NCBI GenBank assembly: GCA_030068145.1
Contig: JAPJBO010000088.1
Location: 1 to 64,000, forward strand
Length of the DNA: 64,000 nt
Direction of reading: 5' to 3'
From: Diplonema papillatum
Lineage: Eukaryota > Euglenozoa > Diplonemea > Diplonemida > Diplonemidae
The notes beneath the pieces are model-generated. The model saw nothing but the letters and a program-made list of their open reading frames with translations. It was not told where the DNA came from and made no database searches. A program made the position numbers and the translations under genes. Shown here one piece after another: positions 49,040 through 60,085 of the stretch; the stretch's first letter is position 1, and each line of letters begins with the position of its first letter.

Positions 49040-49185
49040 TGAGGTGCATCCTCAGTTGGTATCGTGGTGGTATCCACACATACTGCGTAGTGGTGGTATA
49101 CACCTACCATACATACTACACCTACCCATACATACACCTACCATACATACTACCTACACTACGTAGTGGTATGTGGTAGAGAGCG
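49040..49185. repeat. ACCTACCATACATACTAC minisatellite
   Basis: Irregular tandem units of CACCTACCATACATACTAC and CCATACATACACCTACC are flanked by short inverted TACCACTACG/CGTAGTGGTA stretches. Confidence 0.8.
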
Positions 49186-49802
49186 CTGGTACTCATTTAC
49201 CCCCCAGTAGCTTTTTGCCACTAGATGCACACGAAGATCCACCAAGTTCCACGCATCACAGCAGGCAGGAAGAAGAGGGGCTGCGAAAAAACGCTCCCCG
49301 GGCGGGAAAGAGTATGATAATCGGACTTGGCCGACAATGGTCCCGTGAGGCCGGGAGCGTGGTAGATACAGCCGGGGACGGGTCCGGCTAACAAAATGAT
49401 GAACAGGCAGGGAGGGAGCTGAGTTTTCAGAGGAAAAAAGCTAGGTTTGCAACTACCGGGTTTTACTGTCTCCGGGTGACTTAGGTTTCCCGTGGAGTCG
49501 GACCAAGTTGCCCACTCTCTCAAGGTGCAATTCTTTACAGAGCTAACATACTGCAGAAACCAACCGCAGATCAGCAACAACTGATCCGTGAATGGCAGCA
49601 AGTCTGATGCGCGAGGCTGCTGGGATAAGGAGAATTGTAAGAACGGGCTGTGAACTGCGGCGGGGTGATTTGCTTCTCGCCGTTGTGCGTGTTTGCTGTT
49701 TTCGGTCCCGCCCCTCGAGGGAATTTGACCCGTTGGCGCCCAGCCAGATCGACCACCAGCCCGGGACTTGTTTGGATTCTGCGGGGAAGAGCTAGACGAG
49801 CT

Positions 49803-50025
49803 TCTTTTTTTGTATATAAGCACCCGCTTTGTAGGAAATGCTTGAGGAGACTGCCAGTTGCGATAGATCAAAGGAGGTAAATGTGCTGTAGCCCACACGA
49901 AACACAGGTAAATCTGGGTTTAGTGGCGGGCGTAAGCGTTCAACAAAAGACCCACTTTGTAGTTGTATTGGTTTCTCCCCCCTCTAGCCTCCTTCGAAAT
50001 GAGCACAAGGCAGTCCCTCCAGTAT
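49803..50025 (-). mobile_element. Family A element, near-full reverse copy
   Basis: The copy runs from GTATATAAGCACCCGCTTTG through GTGGCGGGCGTAAGCGTTCA to GCACAAGGCAGTCCCTCCAG. It is uninterrupted at the TTGTTGAACGCTTA motif where the CHD-intron copy is split. Confidence 0.85.
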
Positions 50026-51816
50026 TTTCTCAGTTTGTTTCTTCAATTCACTTATTGGGCTTTCTGCGCTGGCCCCAAGAGCCTCGTCGAAAAGGTGCCT
50101 CGTGCGACTGCACACGTTGAAAATTGGCCTGTAGATCGTGGAACCATAACTGTGAAGCTGTCCAAGTCTCAGCAAATGCTTCTAACGAGCACAGTTTCAG
50201 AGTGCACAACTAATGTCGGGACGGGCTTCACTGGGGGCTGAGAGAGAGCCGAGTTAGAATGCAGGGACCATCTCTCCGGGGAGTATCCGGTCACCTACTA
50301 CTACGGCGGGTGTAAGTCGTGCGTCGTGGGCGCGGTGCGAGCCGCGGCCCAGTCAAAGATGATGATTGCACCGATGGTGGCGCAGCCGGGGGCGTTCTGA
50401 CTGACGGGCGAGACCGCCTGGCAGACGTGTGTTGACACGTTGTTTCGCGGGTTCTCCTCCTTTTGGCAAGAGCCCGCCCTCTGGCGGCGGCTAGCATCTT
50501 GACGGAGAATCTCAATTCCCACTGAACTAAGGATACGTCGTGCGGATACTCAGGCACGGCATCGTTCCAGCTGCTACGGGCGCAAACTGTTGCTTGCCCA
50601 ACATCCATTCGGTCTTCCGTCCTGCTGCAAAGCGTGGGGGCTGATATCTTTTCTATAATGCCCAATCACTGATGCTCCTCGCCAAAACTCGTGTTTGAAA
50701 GACACTCACTGTCAGCCTGCGTAGTGGCAGACGGAAGATACTCCCCATGGCGCCGGCAGAACCTTTTTCGGAATAACAATCCGTTGTAAACTCGAAAGGG
50801 AACGCTGGCAGCGTGTTTTGGAGGAGATCAGCCACAACGATCGCTAATTTCTCCCAGCACGAACAAACAAACAGCTGGGGTTACTGAATAGAGCGGCGAA
50901 ATGCAGCCCTCGTCTCAACACCCTGCTCGGTCAAAGCGCTCTCAGGATCGGGAAACGCAGTCAGTTTGCGTTGGCATCCGAAAGATACTTCGAGAGAGAG
51001 ACAGAGAGAGAGAAAGGGGGGACGGCTTCGCGAACAAGACTTCCGTAAACGACGTCTGCACAGACACATCCCGAAGGGCAAGCCGGGGAGGTAACCTGTT
51101 GATCAAGTGCGAAACACACAAGACCACAGAAGCAACCAGCAACTTCCCTCCCACCGGATTCTGTATCATCTTCGGACAAGAAGTGCAGTCCAGTGGTCAA
51201 CTACGAGTGCGGCGAAGTCCGAGGACAGCAACGCGGCCTGCTCAACTAAGCCCGAGATAAGAAGTCCAGTGAGTACTGTGAGAGAGAAAACACAACTAAA
51301 CAAGTGCAGCTCTCCTTGGCAGTCCAGCACCTCTGACCCACGGCCGATTGGTAGGGGAAAAGCTCAAAAAATATGCCTTTGCTCTTTCGCTATCCTTCAA
51401 AAAAACTGTTGCGTTGACGCATCCACAGACAAAAAACGAAAACATGGGGCGGAAAAGAGGGCGCTGATTCAGGCGGCGTGGGTGCGACTAAGCGACACCC
51501 AGGTCCTGGCCTGTCTTCTTTTTTCTTTCTTTCTTCTTTTTCGTTCGCTAGTTCTTTCGGTGGGGGGAGAGGTGCAGGGAGGGGGGGGTTTGCAAGAACG
51601 TGCTTGGAATGGGTATGTGCTCAGGGAGGGGGGGGAAGTTTTGGTTTAAATGTTTAAGCAGGACTTTGTCTCTCTTGTGTGCAATAGATCTTCTCTAAAG
51701 AAGAGAGGGAGAAAACCGAAGAGAGCGTAAGACTCGTTGCTGGTGTGCGTGCACGTGGCTACGGAAGGTTCACTTGCGACAAGCGGGACCAATAAGTGTC
51801 ACTATGGTAAATATCA

Positions 51817-52275
51817 CTTCGTATACTACGTGGGCTGTGTACTGTACTTCGTATACCACGTGGGCTGTGTACTGTACTTCGTATACGGAGTACAGTACAC
51901 AGCCCACGTGGTATACGGAGTACAGTCCCACGTAGTATACGAAGTACAGTACACAGCCCACGTGGTATACGGAGTACACAGCCCACGTGGTATACGGAGT
52001 ACAGTACACAGCCCACGTGGTATACGGAGTACAGTCCCACGTAGTATACGAAGTACAGTACACAGCCCACGTGGTATAAGTACAGTACACAGCCCACGTG
52101 ATATACGGAGTTTAGTACACAGCCCACGTGGTATACGGAGTACAGTCCCACGTAGTATACGAAGTACAGTACACAGCCCACGTGGTATGCGTACTGTACT
52201 TCGTATACTACGTGGGACTGTACTCCGTATACCACGTGGGCTGTGTATTGTACTCCGTATACCACGTGGGCTCTG
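51817..52275. repeat. Palindromic array of TATACGNAGTACAGT...CCCACGT units
   Basis: Units of about 20-35 bp combine CCACGTGG or CACGTAGTATACG with GAGTACAGTACACAGCCCACG. Both strands occur: the outer units read CGTGGGCTGTGTACTGTACT and the central block its complement. The whole 460 bp is therefore a nested inverted repeat, open in several frames without being a gene. Confidence 0.93.
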
Positions 52276-52559
52276 TACGAGTTCCCTCCAATTAGGATCG
52301 AGCTGGAGTGCTCGACGCGCCAGAACCTTCTTCTTTCTTTGAGGGTGATGTTTTTTTTAATTTTTTGCGAGGGGGCTACTGTTTTAAATGATGGGTTTTT
52401 CTTAGCCCGAAGAAGGAGCTTGCGGCCCCTCCTTCGGTCATCCGGCCTCCTAGGTGCTTGTTTGGGGGGGAAATCTTAGTTTAGTTGGGGGGGAAGAAGG
52501 TGGGGGGAGCGTACAGTCCGAGTTCGAGATTGGTCAAATAGTCAAGCCAATCGGCGGGA

Positions 52560-52960
52560 CATGGTAAAAGGCAATCGAGGCCAATCACCACTCATTGTTG
52601 ATGGGAAGCGCAGAGCCGCCGGATAGGGCCACGAGACCCCGAAAGGCAGTCGCCACGCTCGCGCCTGCTATAAAACAACAGAGGCTTGAAGCTAACCAGC
52701 AAGACACGACGGTGAAACACATTTAAAGGCAGTCGAGGAAATCGCTTGTTGCGAGACCACGAAAGGCACTCACCACGCCCCTGCTATAAAACAACAGAGA
52801 CTTCAAGCTAACCGGCAAGACACGACGGTGACAACACATTCGAAGGCAATCGAGGAACTCACCACTTGCTGTTGACGGGAAGCGCGGAACCAACGACCAC
52901 GAGACCCTGAAAGGCTCTCACCACGCGCGCGCCTTCATTGGAATAACAGAGGCGTCGGGA
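52560..52960. repeat. Three imperfect tandem units of about 145 bp
   Basis: Shared segments are GGCAATCGAGG, CACGAGACC..GAAAGGC, CTGCTATAAAACAACAGAG and GCAAGACACGACGGTGA. Some units contain TATAAAA. No RNA gene was recognised. Confidence 0.8.
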
Positions 52961-54107
52961 TCACCGTGATCTTTTTAGCCAAGCCCCCTGTCAGGCGTCA
53001 ACCTTGAGTCCCGTTGAGAGGTAAACCCGGTGCGACCCGAACGTCATACAGCCAGCGCCAGCACTCGTTCACCTGTGCCAGCTTTGCCACCTCTCTGCTT
53101 GAATGCGGACTCCTGTAGAGTTCAGCAACTCTCGTGAAAGTTGCTAACAATCGTGAACTCATTTTAAAAGACTCTGCGGTATCTTCTGCACTGTATCTTC
53201 TGCACTATGAACTCGGGGGGGGTCCTTGTTATTGGTGCTGGTTTGTGGGATAACTTAGCAGTGGCTTATATATGGGTCTGGTGCTCGGACCAAGTCCGAG
53301 CAACGAAAAAAAAAAAAAAAAGCACAGAATGCCCCGGCTGAGGGGCCCAGTAGTAGTGCTACAGCACAGCAGTCACACTAGCTGTACACAGCACCGGTTA
53401 CTGCACCTTTGGATCATCGTTGAAGCAACGTACAGCCTCAATTTTGGAACCTGCGACTGGCCCAATAGCTTGAAAAAAATTTCCGCGCCTGCGGCGCTGG
53501 TATTTCTGGCTTGTGTATTGTTTCATGACGTGTTGCCAAGAAAGCGAAGACCGCGGCTGTCCGCCCTGCTGTTGCAGATTACTGCCAAGTGTTCTTGAAT
53601 GATCCCGGCACACTGCTACAGTACCCCAACACTCGCCTTCTTCGCATGGCTCTTTTGCTTCCGAAGGACAGTCTCTGTGATGGACAGTAGTGACAACCAC
53701 AAAGAGGTGCACCCTGTCGGATACATAAACGTGCAGTTGTGCCGCAACTGGGATTTTTAGTAACTCCGAGCAACTTTTGGACAGTTACGTGGGAGGAATT
53801 TTTATATATATGGCCCTGGGATAAGGTAAGGGAAAAAAAAAAGGGGTTTCTTTTTTGCGGTGGTCTCCGCTGGTCTGGTAGTCCGTGCTACCATGAACTC
53901 GGGGGGCGGGGGGGGAAATCTTAGTAGTTGGTGTTTGTGCAGGGTTCTGCCTCTCCCCTACGTACGTTTGATGCTTGCATCAAGTCTTCTTCGAAGGAAA
54001 TGCAGAATTTTGGTTTTCTTTCACTTTTTGGGGGGTTTGTTTCGTTATCGACAACTTCCTTTTTTAAGCGTCTTTCTATGTCTCATGACGGTATTTGTGA
54101 TTTTCTT

Positions 54108-54335
54108 TTTTGGTATAAGCACCTGCTTTGTAGGAAATGCTTGAGGAGACTGCCAGTTGCGATAGACAAAGGAGGTAAATGTGCTGTCACCCACACGAAA
54201 CGCAGGTAAATCTGGGTTCTGTGGCGGGCGTAAGCGTTCAACAAAAAAGACCCACTTTGTAGTTGTCTTGTTTCTCCCCCTCTAGCCACCTTCAAAAATG
54301 AGCACAAGGCAGTCTCTCGAGTATTTTTCAGAGAG
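54108..54335 (-). mobile_element. Family A element, near-full reverse copy
   Basis: The copy runs GGTATAAGCACCTGCTTTGT through GTGGCGGGCGTAAGCGTTCA to AGTCTCTCGAGTATTTTTC, like the 49.8-kb copy. Confidence 0.85.
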
Positions 54336-55412
54336 ATTCACTTGAGATTCCGGGATCTGGAAGTCTCCGGGTTGTCAAAAAAGGGAGGTCGAATTCTTCT
54401 CCCCGAGTTGTTCAACCCGCCCCAAAATAAACCCAAAATGACAATTCCTGGCCGAAGGCGCGCCGATACCAGATTGTCCTTCGCGTAAATTCATGGTTGT
54501 TGCTTGCGTTCACCGGCCCCCTCAGGAGCCTCGTGAAAAGAAGGAAGAAAAAAAAAGAGTTCAGGAGAGGGAAAAAACGAAATAAACCGCTCGGGTCGCT
54601 CGCTGTCCACGCACCGGTCCAGCCTGCCGCTGGCATTTGTGCCACCGAGACCGAACACCCCTCGTCTGCAATCCGGCGAAGACAGAATTCTGAAGATACT
54701 CAGAGCCGCCCACGGACACTGATGCGGAATAAGGGTCCCCCAGCAGAAAGACCTGTTCCACAGGGGGAAAACAACAGGTGTGCCTTGTGCGCTGACATGC
54801 GGATGAACGACGGCGACGAGGGTTAGCTCCGGAGCTCTTTTTCTGGGTATTTCGTCAGCGTTGTTCGGGACCAGTTGCCGGGGGGGGGGAGCGAATCGAC
54901 TCCCGATTCAGATATTTAGATGTACCTGCAAGAACAGCTGTAACTACTTGCCGTGCTTCCGATGGTGTTGTCTTGTCCTCAGCTTACACTACGCTTGGGT
55001 GCCAGTCTATGCAGTCACGCAGTCTACCGTGACTTTGCGGACGGACGCTATTAGGACCTTTTTGCGGCAGGTTCCAAGCAGGTGGTATTGTCCTTGGACG
55101 GAGTGAGCCGATGCCTCTCATGACACGGCTAAATCACGCATGCCCTTGACAGACGCGACGTCGGGGATGTCTTCATTCACCTTAGCCGACGGCCGGAAGG
55201 CGGAGAAAAGCGGGCTCGTTCCCGACACTCGACGCCGACACCGCTGAGACCGCGAAGCTTCTTGGACGTATGACGAGTCAAACTCAACAGGGTCTTCTTT
55301 CCCCGCTGACTGTTTCAAGTCCGTTCCCTTGACTGCTGTTTCGCCAGATAGTAGGTGGGACAGAAGGAATCTCATTGGTCGATATGAGGATCATGCGCGT
55401 CTTTAATAAGAA

Positions 55413-55443
<31 letters not shown>

Positions 55444-55484
55444 CAGATACTCCCGCCGTTTACCCGCGCTTTTCCTGATCTCTC

Positions 55485-55765
55485 AGCGTTGACATTCAGG
55501 GCACTGGGCAGAAGGTGCGCGGCGACTGTGTGCGCGTGGAACCCGACGAACGACGGCGGAGACAAGCAACGGGCTTCTCCTTCGAGGCAGCCCACGTCGA
55601 CGCCGCACAGCTGCTCGATCCCTCGAGCCCGCTACGTCCCCGAATTCGACGTGCAAGACGCCGTCCCCGACGGAAGCCACAGAAAGCATCGCCCCCCCCC
55701 CCTCCGGATCAGCACCGGCAGCACCGCAAACGGGTTCCGGAGGAGGAGTCCCTTCAGCTCCTTGC
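55485..55765 (-). pseudogene. Tandem partial copy of the 3' part of the unknown gene
   Basis: The segment repeats 55854-56110 with about 10% difference. It contains LLLRNPFAVL followed by a frameshift in a longer G-run (10 against 8 G on the minus strand), after which the frame stops. It lies directly downstream, and the intact gene's stop falls in its edge. It could be a functional exon if the homopolymer length is a sequencing error. Confidence 0.65.
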
Positions 55766-56929
55766 TCGCGTCGGCTGGTGAAGAGAGTTGAGGTTCGCGC
55801 CGATGCTTGCGGCCGCGTTGGCACACTCCCAGGATTCGACGCCGTGGCGGATGAGGTACGCGGCGACTGTGTGCGCGTGGTGCGTCGGAAACCCGACGAA
55901 CGACGGCGGAGACGAGCAACGGGCTTCTCCTTCGAGGCAGCCCACGTCGACGCCGCACAACTGCTCGATCCCTCGCGCCCGCTCAGCCGACGCTACGTCC
56001 CCGAATTCGACGCGCAAGACGCCTTCCCCGACGGAAGCCACACACAGCACCGGCCCCCCCCTCCGGACCAGCTCCAGCAGCACCGCAAACGGGTTTCGAA
56101 GGAGGAGGTCCGCCGCGGATCCCGCGCCGAACAGCGCCGCGACGTACTGCACGGAGCGCTCGCCGGGAGGCGCGTAGCTGCCCTCCGGCTGCTGCTGCTT
56201 CTGCAGGATCCGGCGGACGCACGCGCCGAAGCTCGTCGCCTGCGGCAGCTCGGCCGCGAGGAGGCGCAGCGCCGCGTCCGCTTCGCCCGGTTTCACTGCG
56301 CGGAGCTGCACGAGCGACGCCGGCGCCGAGCTGGCCGCTGCGGGCGGCATCGCGTCGGCGAGGTCGCAGAGCTTGCGGGCGAACGCGTCGGGAAGCAGCG
56401 CTCGGATCCGGTTCGGAGGGCTCAGGCGCGAGGCGGGCAGTATCGCGGCGTCGTCAGCGTTGGGGGGCAGTAGTGCGTGTTCTGACAGCAGAACGGGGGA
56501 CGAGAGGTTGCGCGCCATGGGGTGGCTGTCGAGGGCTTCGATGGTGATCGACGGCGAGGCGCCGCGGACGGTCGCTTCGAACGAGTCCACCAACGTCTGG
56601 CGGAGCGTCTCTGACAGGACGACTGCTGGGAGGAGAATTACGACGCCTGTCGTCCGCTGGACCCGCGTCGGCTGCTGCGTCGCGGCTTCGCTGCGCGCGC
56701 GCACGATGCGCACATCGGCCGGTCCGAAGCCCGCCGCCTCGCACCACCTCGCGTTCGCGTGCACGAACGCCGCCGCCACGGCTTGGTCGTCTTCGACGTC
56801 CACGTCCTGCGCACCCCCGTCGCAGGTGCGGGTTCCTTCTGCGTCGCAATCCGACGACAACTCGTCGTCACTCGGCGTTTCGAACGCGTCCTCCGGGTCA
56901 TAGTGCCTATCGTGCGTCTGTGTGTGGTT
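55754..56929 (-). CDS. Unknown protein, exon 2
   Basis: The exon follows acceptor ACTTCAG in phase 0 and encodes NHTQTHDRHYDPEDAFETPS onward, about 391 aa to TGA. No ATG starts this frame. Contents are an acidic start, a globular Ala/Leu-rich middle (LSETLRQTLVDSFEATVRG), and a C-terminal segment. That segment includes NPFAVLLELVRRGGPVLCVA and GVLRVEFGDVASAERARGIE, which looks like a divergent RRM- or ferredoxin-like fold. I do not recognise a family. It joins the His/Pro-rich exon upstream by matching phase. Confidence 0.55.
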   Translation of the reverse strand, partial: NHTQTHDRHYDPEDAFETPSDDELSSDCDAEGTRTCDGGAQDVDVEDDQAVAAAFVHANARWCEAAGFGPADVRIVRARSEAATQQPTRVQRTTGVVILLPAVVLSETLRQTLVDSFEATVRGASPSITIEALDSHPMARNLSSPVLLSEHALLPPNADDAAILPASRLSPPNRIRALLPDAFARKLCDLADAMPPAAASSAPASLVQLRAVKPGEADAALRLLAAELPQATSFGACVRRILQKQQQPEGSYAPPGERSVQYVAALFGAGSAADLLLRNPFAVLLELVRRGGPVLCVASVGEGVLRVEFGDVASAERARGIEQLCGVDVGCLEGEARCSSPPSFVGFPTHHAHTVAAYLIRHGVESWECANAAASIGANLNSLHQPTRARS

Positions 56930-57763
56930 CTGAAGTCGTTGAGTTGTTTAACCGAGGGCTAATGTACACTTCAGCACTTTGTCTGACCGAGCAAAAAAGC
57001 CGGTTTAGCCAAAACCCCGGTTTTTGGGCTCTGCGGTGCCTGTGGGCGACTGAGTGCCTGGAACCGTCCAGCAGAGACCAGCAGCAGCAGCAGCAGCAGC
57101 AGCACCCAAGAGGACCCCAGCAAGACCGAGAGAATTGACAGGATTCCTTGGCACCTTCAAGAAAGAGAATGTCGACACACAGGACTCCAATACTATCCAT
57201 TTGCTTCCCGTTCTGCGCCGTTCCTCTGGAGTCCTGTGTTTGCCCCACCTGAAATTGCAAAAGTGGGATGCCAACCCCTGCATTGCAGAAGCCAAAGGTT
57301 CAAGGAAAAGAGGGGTGGAGTTAGAGCAGCCAGAAATGGCAGCCCCGCGCGCGCAAACAAGGGAACGGAGGGGGGTGGTGGTTGGCGGTTGATCTGTTCG
57401 GCCAAGAAAAACGTAGGCAGTTAGACTTCTCACGCCGTGTTTAAGCCACAGACAAGACAGCGGTGTGAGTCTGGTTTGTCTTTGAAGGGGGAAAATCTTA
57501 GTTTAATGTTTAGGCAGAGCACTGCCTCTCATGCATGGTTGATGCTAGCATCAAGTCTTCTTCGAGGAAGATGTTGTCTAGGAAAGGGATGCAAAATAGA
57601 AAGAGGTAAAAAGGGGGTAAAAAGGGAGTGTACGGCTCCCAAAGTGGGGTATGAAACCTTGAGGGACTAGCTCCCTGTGTTTTTTTCACCGCGGTGTTGC
57701 GTGCACCTAGTTCTTCGTCTCATGTTTCGCTCTTGAACGGGGGAGGGATGAAGAGACACATAC
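56930..57763 (-). other. Intron of the unknown gene, containing a family E repeat and a CAG run
   Basis: Donor GCAATG|GTATGT is close to the eukaryotic consensus; the acceptor is GACTTCAG|AACC. Within it are a (CAG)8 run at 57.08 kb and the family E repeat at 57.50-57.72 kb. Confidence 0.5.
57500..57725 (+). repeat. Family E repeat, extended copy
   Basis: The copy begins TCTTAGTTTAATGTTTAGGC and contains the small palindrome GATGCTAGCATC. It continues through GTGTACGGCTCCCAAAGTGG to GCGTGCACCTAGTTCTTCGT. Together with the 58.42-58.64 kb copy it brackets exon 1 of the unknown gene in direct orientation. Confidence 0.85.
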
Positions 57764-58336
57764 CATTGCGGCGCCAGAGTGCAGCGGTCGCGGCCAAGGC
57801 ATGGGGGGTCCGTAGGCGTGTGGGTAGTGCGGGTGCGGGAAAGGGGGGAACCCGGCCGCAAAAGGGTGCTGGTGGTGGTAGGGGTGGTGCTGGTGGTGGC
57901 TGTGGTGGTGGAACCCCGGCGGACGGAAGAAGCACGGCTGCCCAGCCGCGCCGCGGTACGGCCACGGCTGGGCACCGCCCCCTGCGGCGGCGCAGGCGTC
58001 GGGGTGCTCGCCCCACCGGACGAGCCTGCGGGTCCTTCCTGGGGGGTAGAAGTCCCCAGTGTGGAACTGGGCGGGCAGGTCGTCGCCAGCAAACAGCTCG
58101 TCCACCGCGACCGCCGAAGTGGCAAATCGGGCTTCGCCGTCTCCCGTCGGCTCCTTCGGCGCCGCCGAAGCGGCGGCCCTCGCGGACGCGCGAGCCCTGC
58201 TGGCCAGGATCGGCGCGAGAATCGTCGACCCGCACGGCGGCCGCCCCTTCACCGCGAGCCGCTGCCTCGCCTCGTCCCCGCGGCGCGAAGGCGGGGCGAG
58301 CGCTGCTGCGGCTGTCGTTTCGGCGCCATGTGGCAT
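57764..58336 (-). CDS. Unknown protein, exon 1 (His/Pro-rich)
   Basis: The exon starts at ATG (MPHGAETTAAAALAPPSRRG) and encodes 191 aa to the donor. The first half is basic and Ala-rich with DEARQRLAVKGRPPCGSTIL and an LASRARASARAAASAAP helix. The second half, after HTGDFYPPGRTRRLVRWGE, is a His/Pro/Phe-rich low-complexity stretch (HHSHHQHHPYHHQHPF). With exon 2 the protein would be about 582 aa. Function is unknown; His-rich tracts can direct nuclear-speckle localisation or bind metal. An overlapping frame (57720-58379) has less protein-like composition and was not chosen. Confidence 0.55.
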
Positions 58337-58419
58337 ATCCCGATTGCCCCCCTTCGTCTCTCTGCTCGGGGAAAAGCAAGGGTGAAGTTACGACGGTCTC
58401 GGGAGAGCGCCGGGGGGGG

Positions 58420-58640
58420 AATTCTTAGTTTAATGTTTAGGCAGAGCACTGCCACTCATGAATGGTTGATGCTAGAATCAAGTCTTCTTCGGGGAAGATG
58501 TTGTCTAGGAAAGGGATGCAAAATAAAAGAGAGGCAAAAACGGAGTGTACGGTTCCCAAAGTGGGTATGAAACCTTGAGGGACTAGCCCCTGTGTTTTTT
58601 CACCGCGGTATTCTGTACACCTCGTTCTTCGTCTCGGGGG
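58420..58640 (+). repeat. Family E repeat, second bracketing copy
   Basis: The copy begins TCTTAGTTTAATGTTTAGGC, with GATGCTAGAATC instead of the perfect palindrome, and ends CGTTCTTCGTCTC. It lies immediately upstream of the His/Pro-rich gene on the minus strand. Confidence 0.85.
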
Positions 58641-58644
58641 GCAG

Positions 58645-59490
58645 CAGATCAGCAGCAACTGATCAATGATGATGATTCAACGCTCAAAGAAAAAGGTTGT
58701 TGTTCTTCGCGTGCACAGGGTGTAAAACGTCTCTGGGATTTGCCTGCGGCAGCACGAGTTCGTTGTGTTTCGTTCTCAGTACTTCGTGTGCAGACGAGTT
58801 CCGGAAATGTTCCCTTCAGTACAACTATGGACCTCTCTACTGGTTTGCGGGGGAGCGTCGGCTTTCTGAGCCGACTTGTGGTAATCCCCCCAGCGCCTTG
58901 TTTTTGTTTGGGACGCCGATCTTCGCCAGGGTTTCCCAGGAGTAGGGGGCTTACCGGCCTGGTAGTTGGCTGGTCCACCTGCATGATCATCGCAGGCCCT
59001 GCTCACGAAGGGGAAGCTCGAAGCCAACAGCCCGGACGAACCAGCGAGACTCAAGACCAGGCAACCAAGAGAAGGAGGGGGACGCGACCCAGAGACCCAA
59101 CTAGTGTGATGGGCCTTTCTTCGGAGGTCACGCACTCAAAGTTCGACTTATACGCAGGCCTTGCTTACTCTTCTCGAGGGGCCTGTACCTTCCAGTCCGT
59201 ATCGATGGTGCCGATCCTTCACCTTCAGGTTCATGCTTGTACAGGTACAATAAAGGGGAAAGTGCCAGCTTGAAAAAGCGAAAGAACACTAGTAACAGCA
59301 ACGCAAAATGATCCGAAGGAGGCTCAGAGGAATCTAATGTCAAGAGGTACTGGCACCCTTGATACGTTCCTGTGCATATAAAACGGGACCGTAAGAACGG
59401 GGGGGTCAAGTCCTTCCATGCCAGTGTCAACACCGTGAAGGCTGCACCTGCCTTTCCTTCGGGCCTTCCACAGCCTCCTACTACTGCCTT
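58645..59490. other. Intergenic with family D repeat
   Basis: Positions 58645-58830 contain CAGATCAGCAGCAACTGATC and GAGTTCCGGAAATGTTCCC, shared with 2.57-2.75 kb; the AGATCAGCARCAACT part also recurs at 49.57 and 62.64 kb. Nothing else is recognised to 59.49 kb. Confidence 0.5.
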
Positions 59491-59496
59491 AGCTCT

Positions 59497-60085
59497 GCCT
59501 GGACCGCGTCGGCTCCGCCGAAGCAGCGGGCGGCTCTCGCGGACGCCGAGCCCTAGACAAAGTCCCAAGTCACAATTTTCCGAGTTAAGGTTGTTGCCAA
59601 AAGCTCAAAGATTGTCTGGTTCAGTGTACGTCCGGCCCCACGGTTTGCTGAATACGGCGTTCGTCGGTTTGGCTTTCGTCCGACATCGACACGCCAGGCT
59701 CCTCAGTGCGTTACGCCCGCCGGTCCATTCGGACTCGTACAGACCCGGTTGGAGACACGGGATCTGGATGTGAATTTGGAAGTTGCCGTTCGCCGAAGCT
59801 AGTCGTGGCCCGATAAATCCGATGTGCCCTGAGTTACTCACGCATTCCTCTAGACTGGGTTCTGGCTTAGAGGCGTTCAGCCATAATCCATAATCCATCC
59901 AGTGGTAGCATCACGGCACTGTCCGATCGAACAAGACGCCGAGTCCGAATGCCCAATGTTAAGCCCGTTTTGACGTCGTGCTGGCTGGCAAGGATCCGCG
60001 CGAGAATCGTCGACCCGCAGAGCGGCCCGCCCATTCACCGCGAGTCGCTGCCTCGCCGTCCCGGAGCGCCTGCCCACAGGCAGAC
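59497..60085 (-). pseudogene. Fragments of the His/Pro-rich exon 1, split by a repeat
   Basis: Positions 59497-59552 match 58145-58200 (GTCGGCTCC..CGCCGAAG, CTCGCGGACGC). Positions 59985-60085 match 58195-58290 (GCGCGAGAATCGTCGACCCG, CACCGCGAG). Between them lies the dispersed repeat shared with 28.38-28.57 kb. This is a degraded duplicate, not expressed as a frame. Confidence 0.7.
59695..59920 (+). repeat. Dispersed repeat shared with 28.38-28.57 kb
   Basis: The copy has the same blocks in the same order as the 28.4-kb copy and lies within the split pseudogene. Confidence 0.8.

Larger units (their letters stand above)
46661..55480. other. Repeat-rich intergenic region
   Basis: No intact gene is recognised. 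It contains a T-run (46.71 kb), a family B copy, two family C copies, and a broken copy of the inactive-CHD 5' exon. It also contains two family A copies (49.8 and 54.1 kb), the palindromic array at 51.8 kb and three imperfect 145-bp tandem units at 52.56-52.96 kb. Near 50.30-50.42 kb (-) a frame with CATIGAIIIFDWAAARTAP reads like protein but is unrecognised. Positions 50.26-50.32 kb match 62.78-62.85 kb. Confidence 0.5.

Noticed and set aside
51737-52342. Frames rich in SPRGIRSTVH or YHVGCVLYFVY repeats on both strands
   Set aside because: They arise from the palindromic array and are open on both strands because the array is self-complementary.
55754-56860. Treating the 368-aa frame as a stand-alone gene
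   Set aside because: Its apparent start is TTG, the open frame continues upstream to an acceptor, and a phase-matched donor ends the His/Pro-rich exon, so a two-exon gene is more likely.
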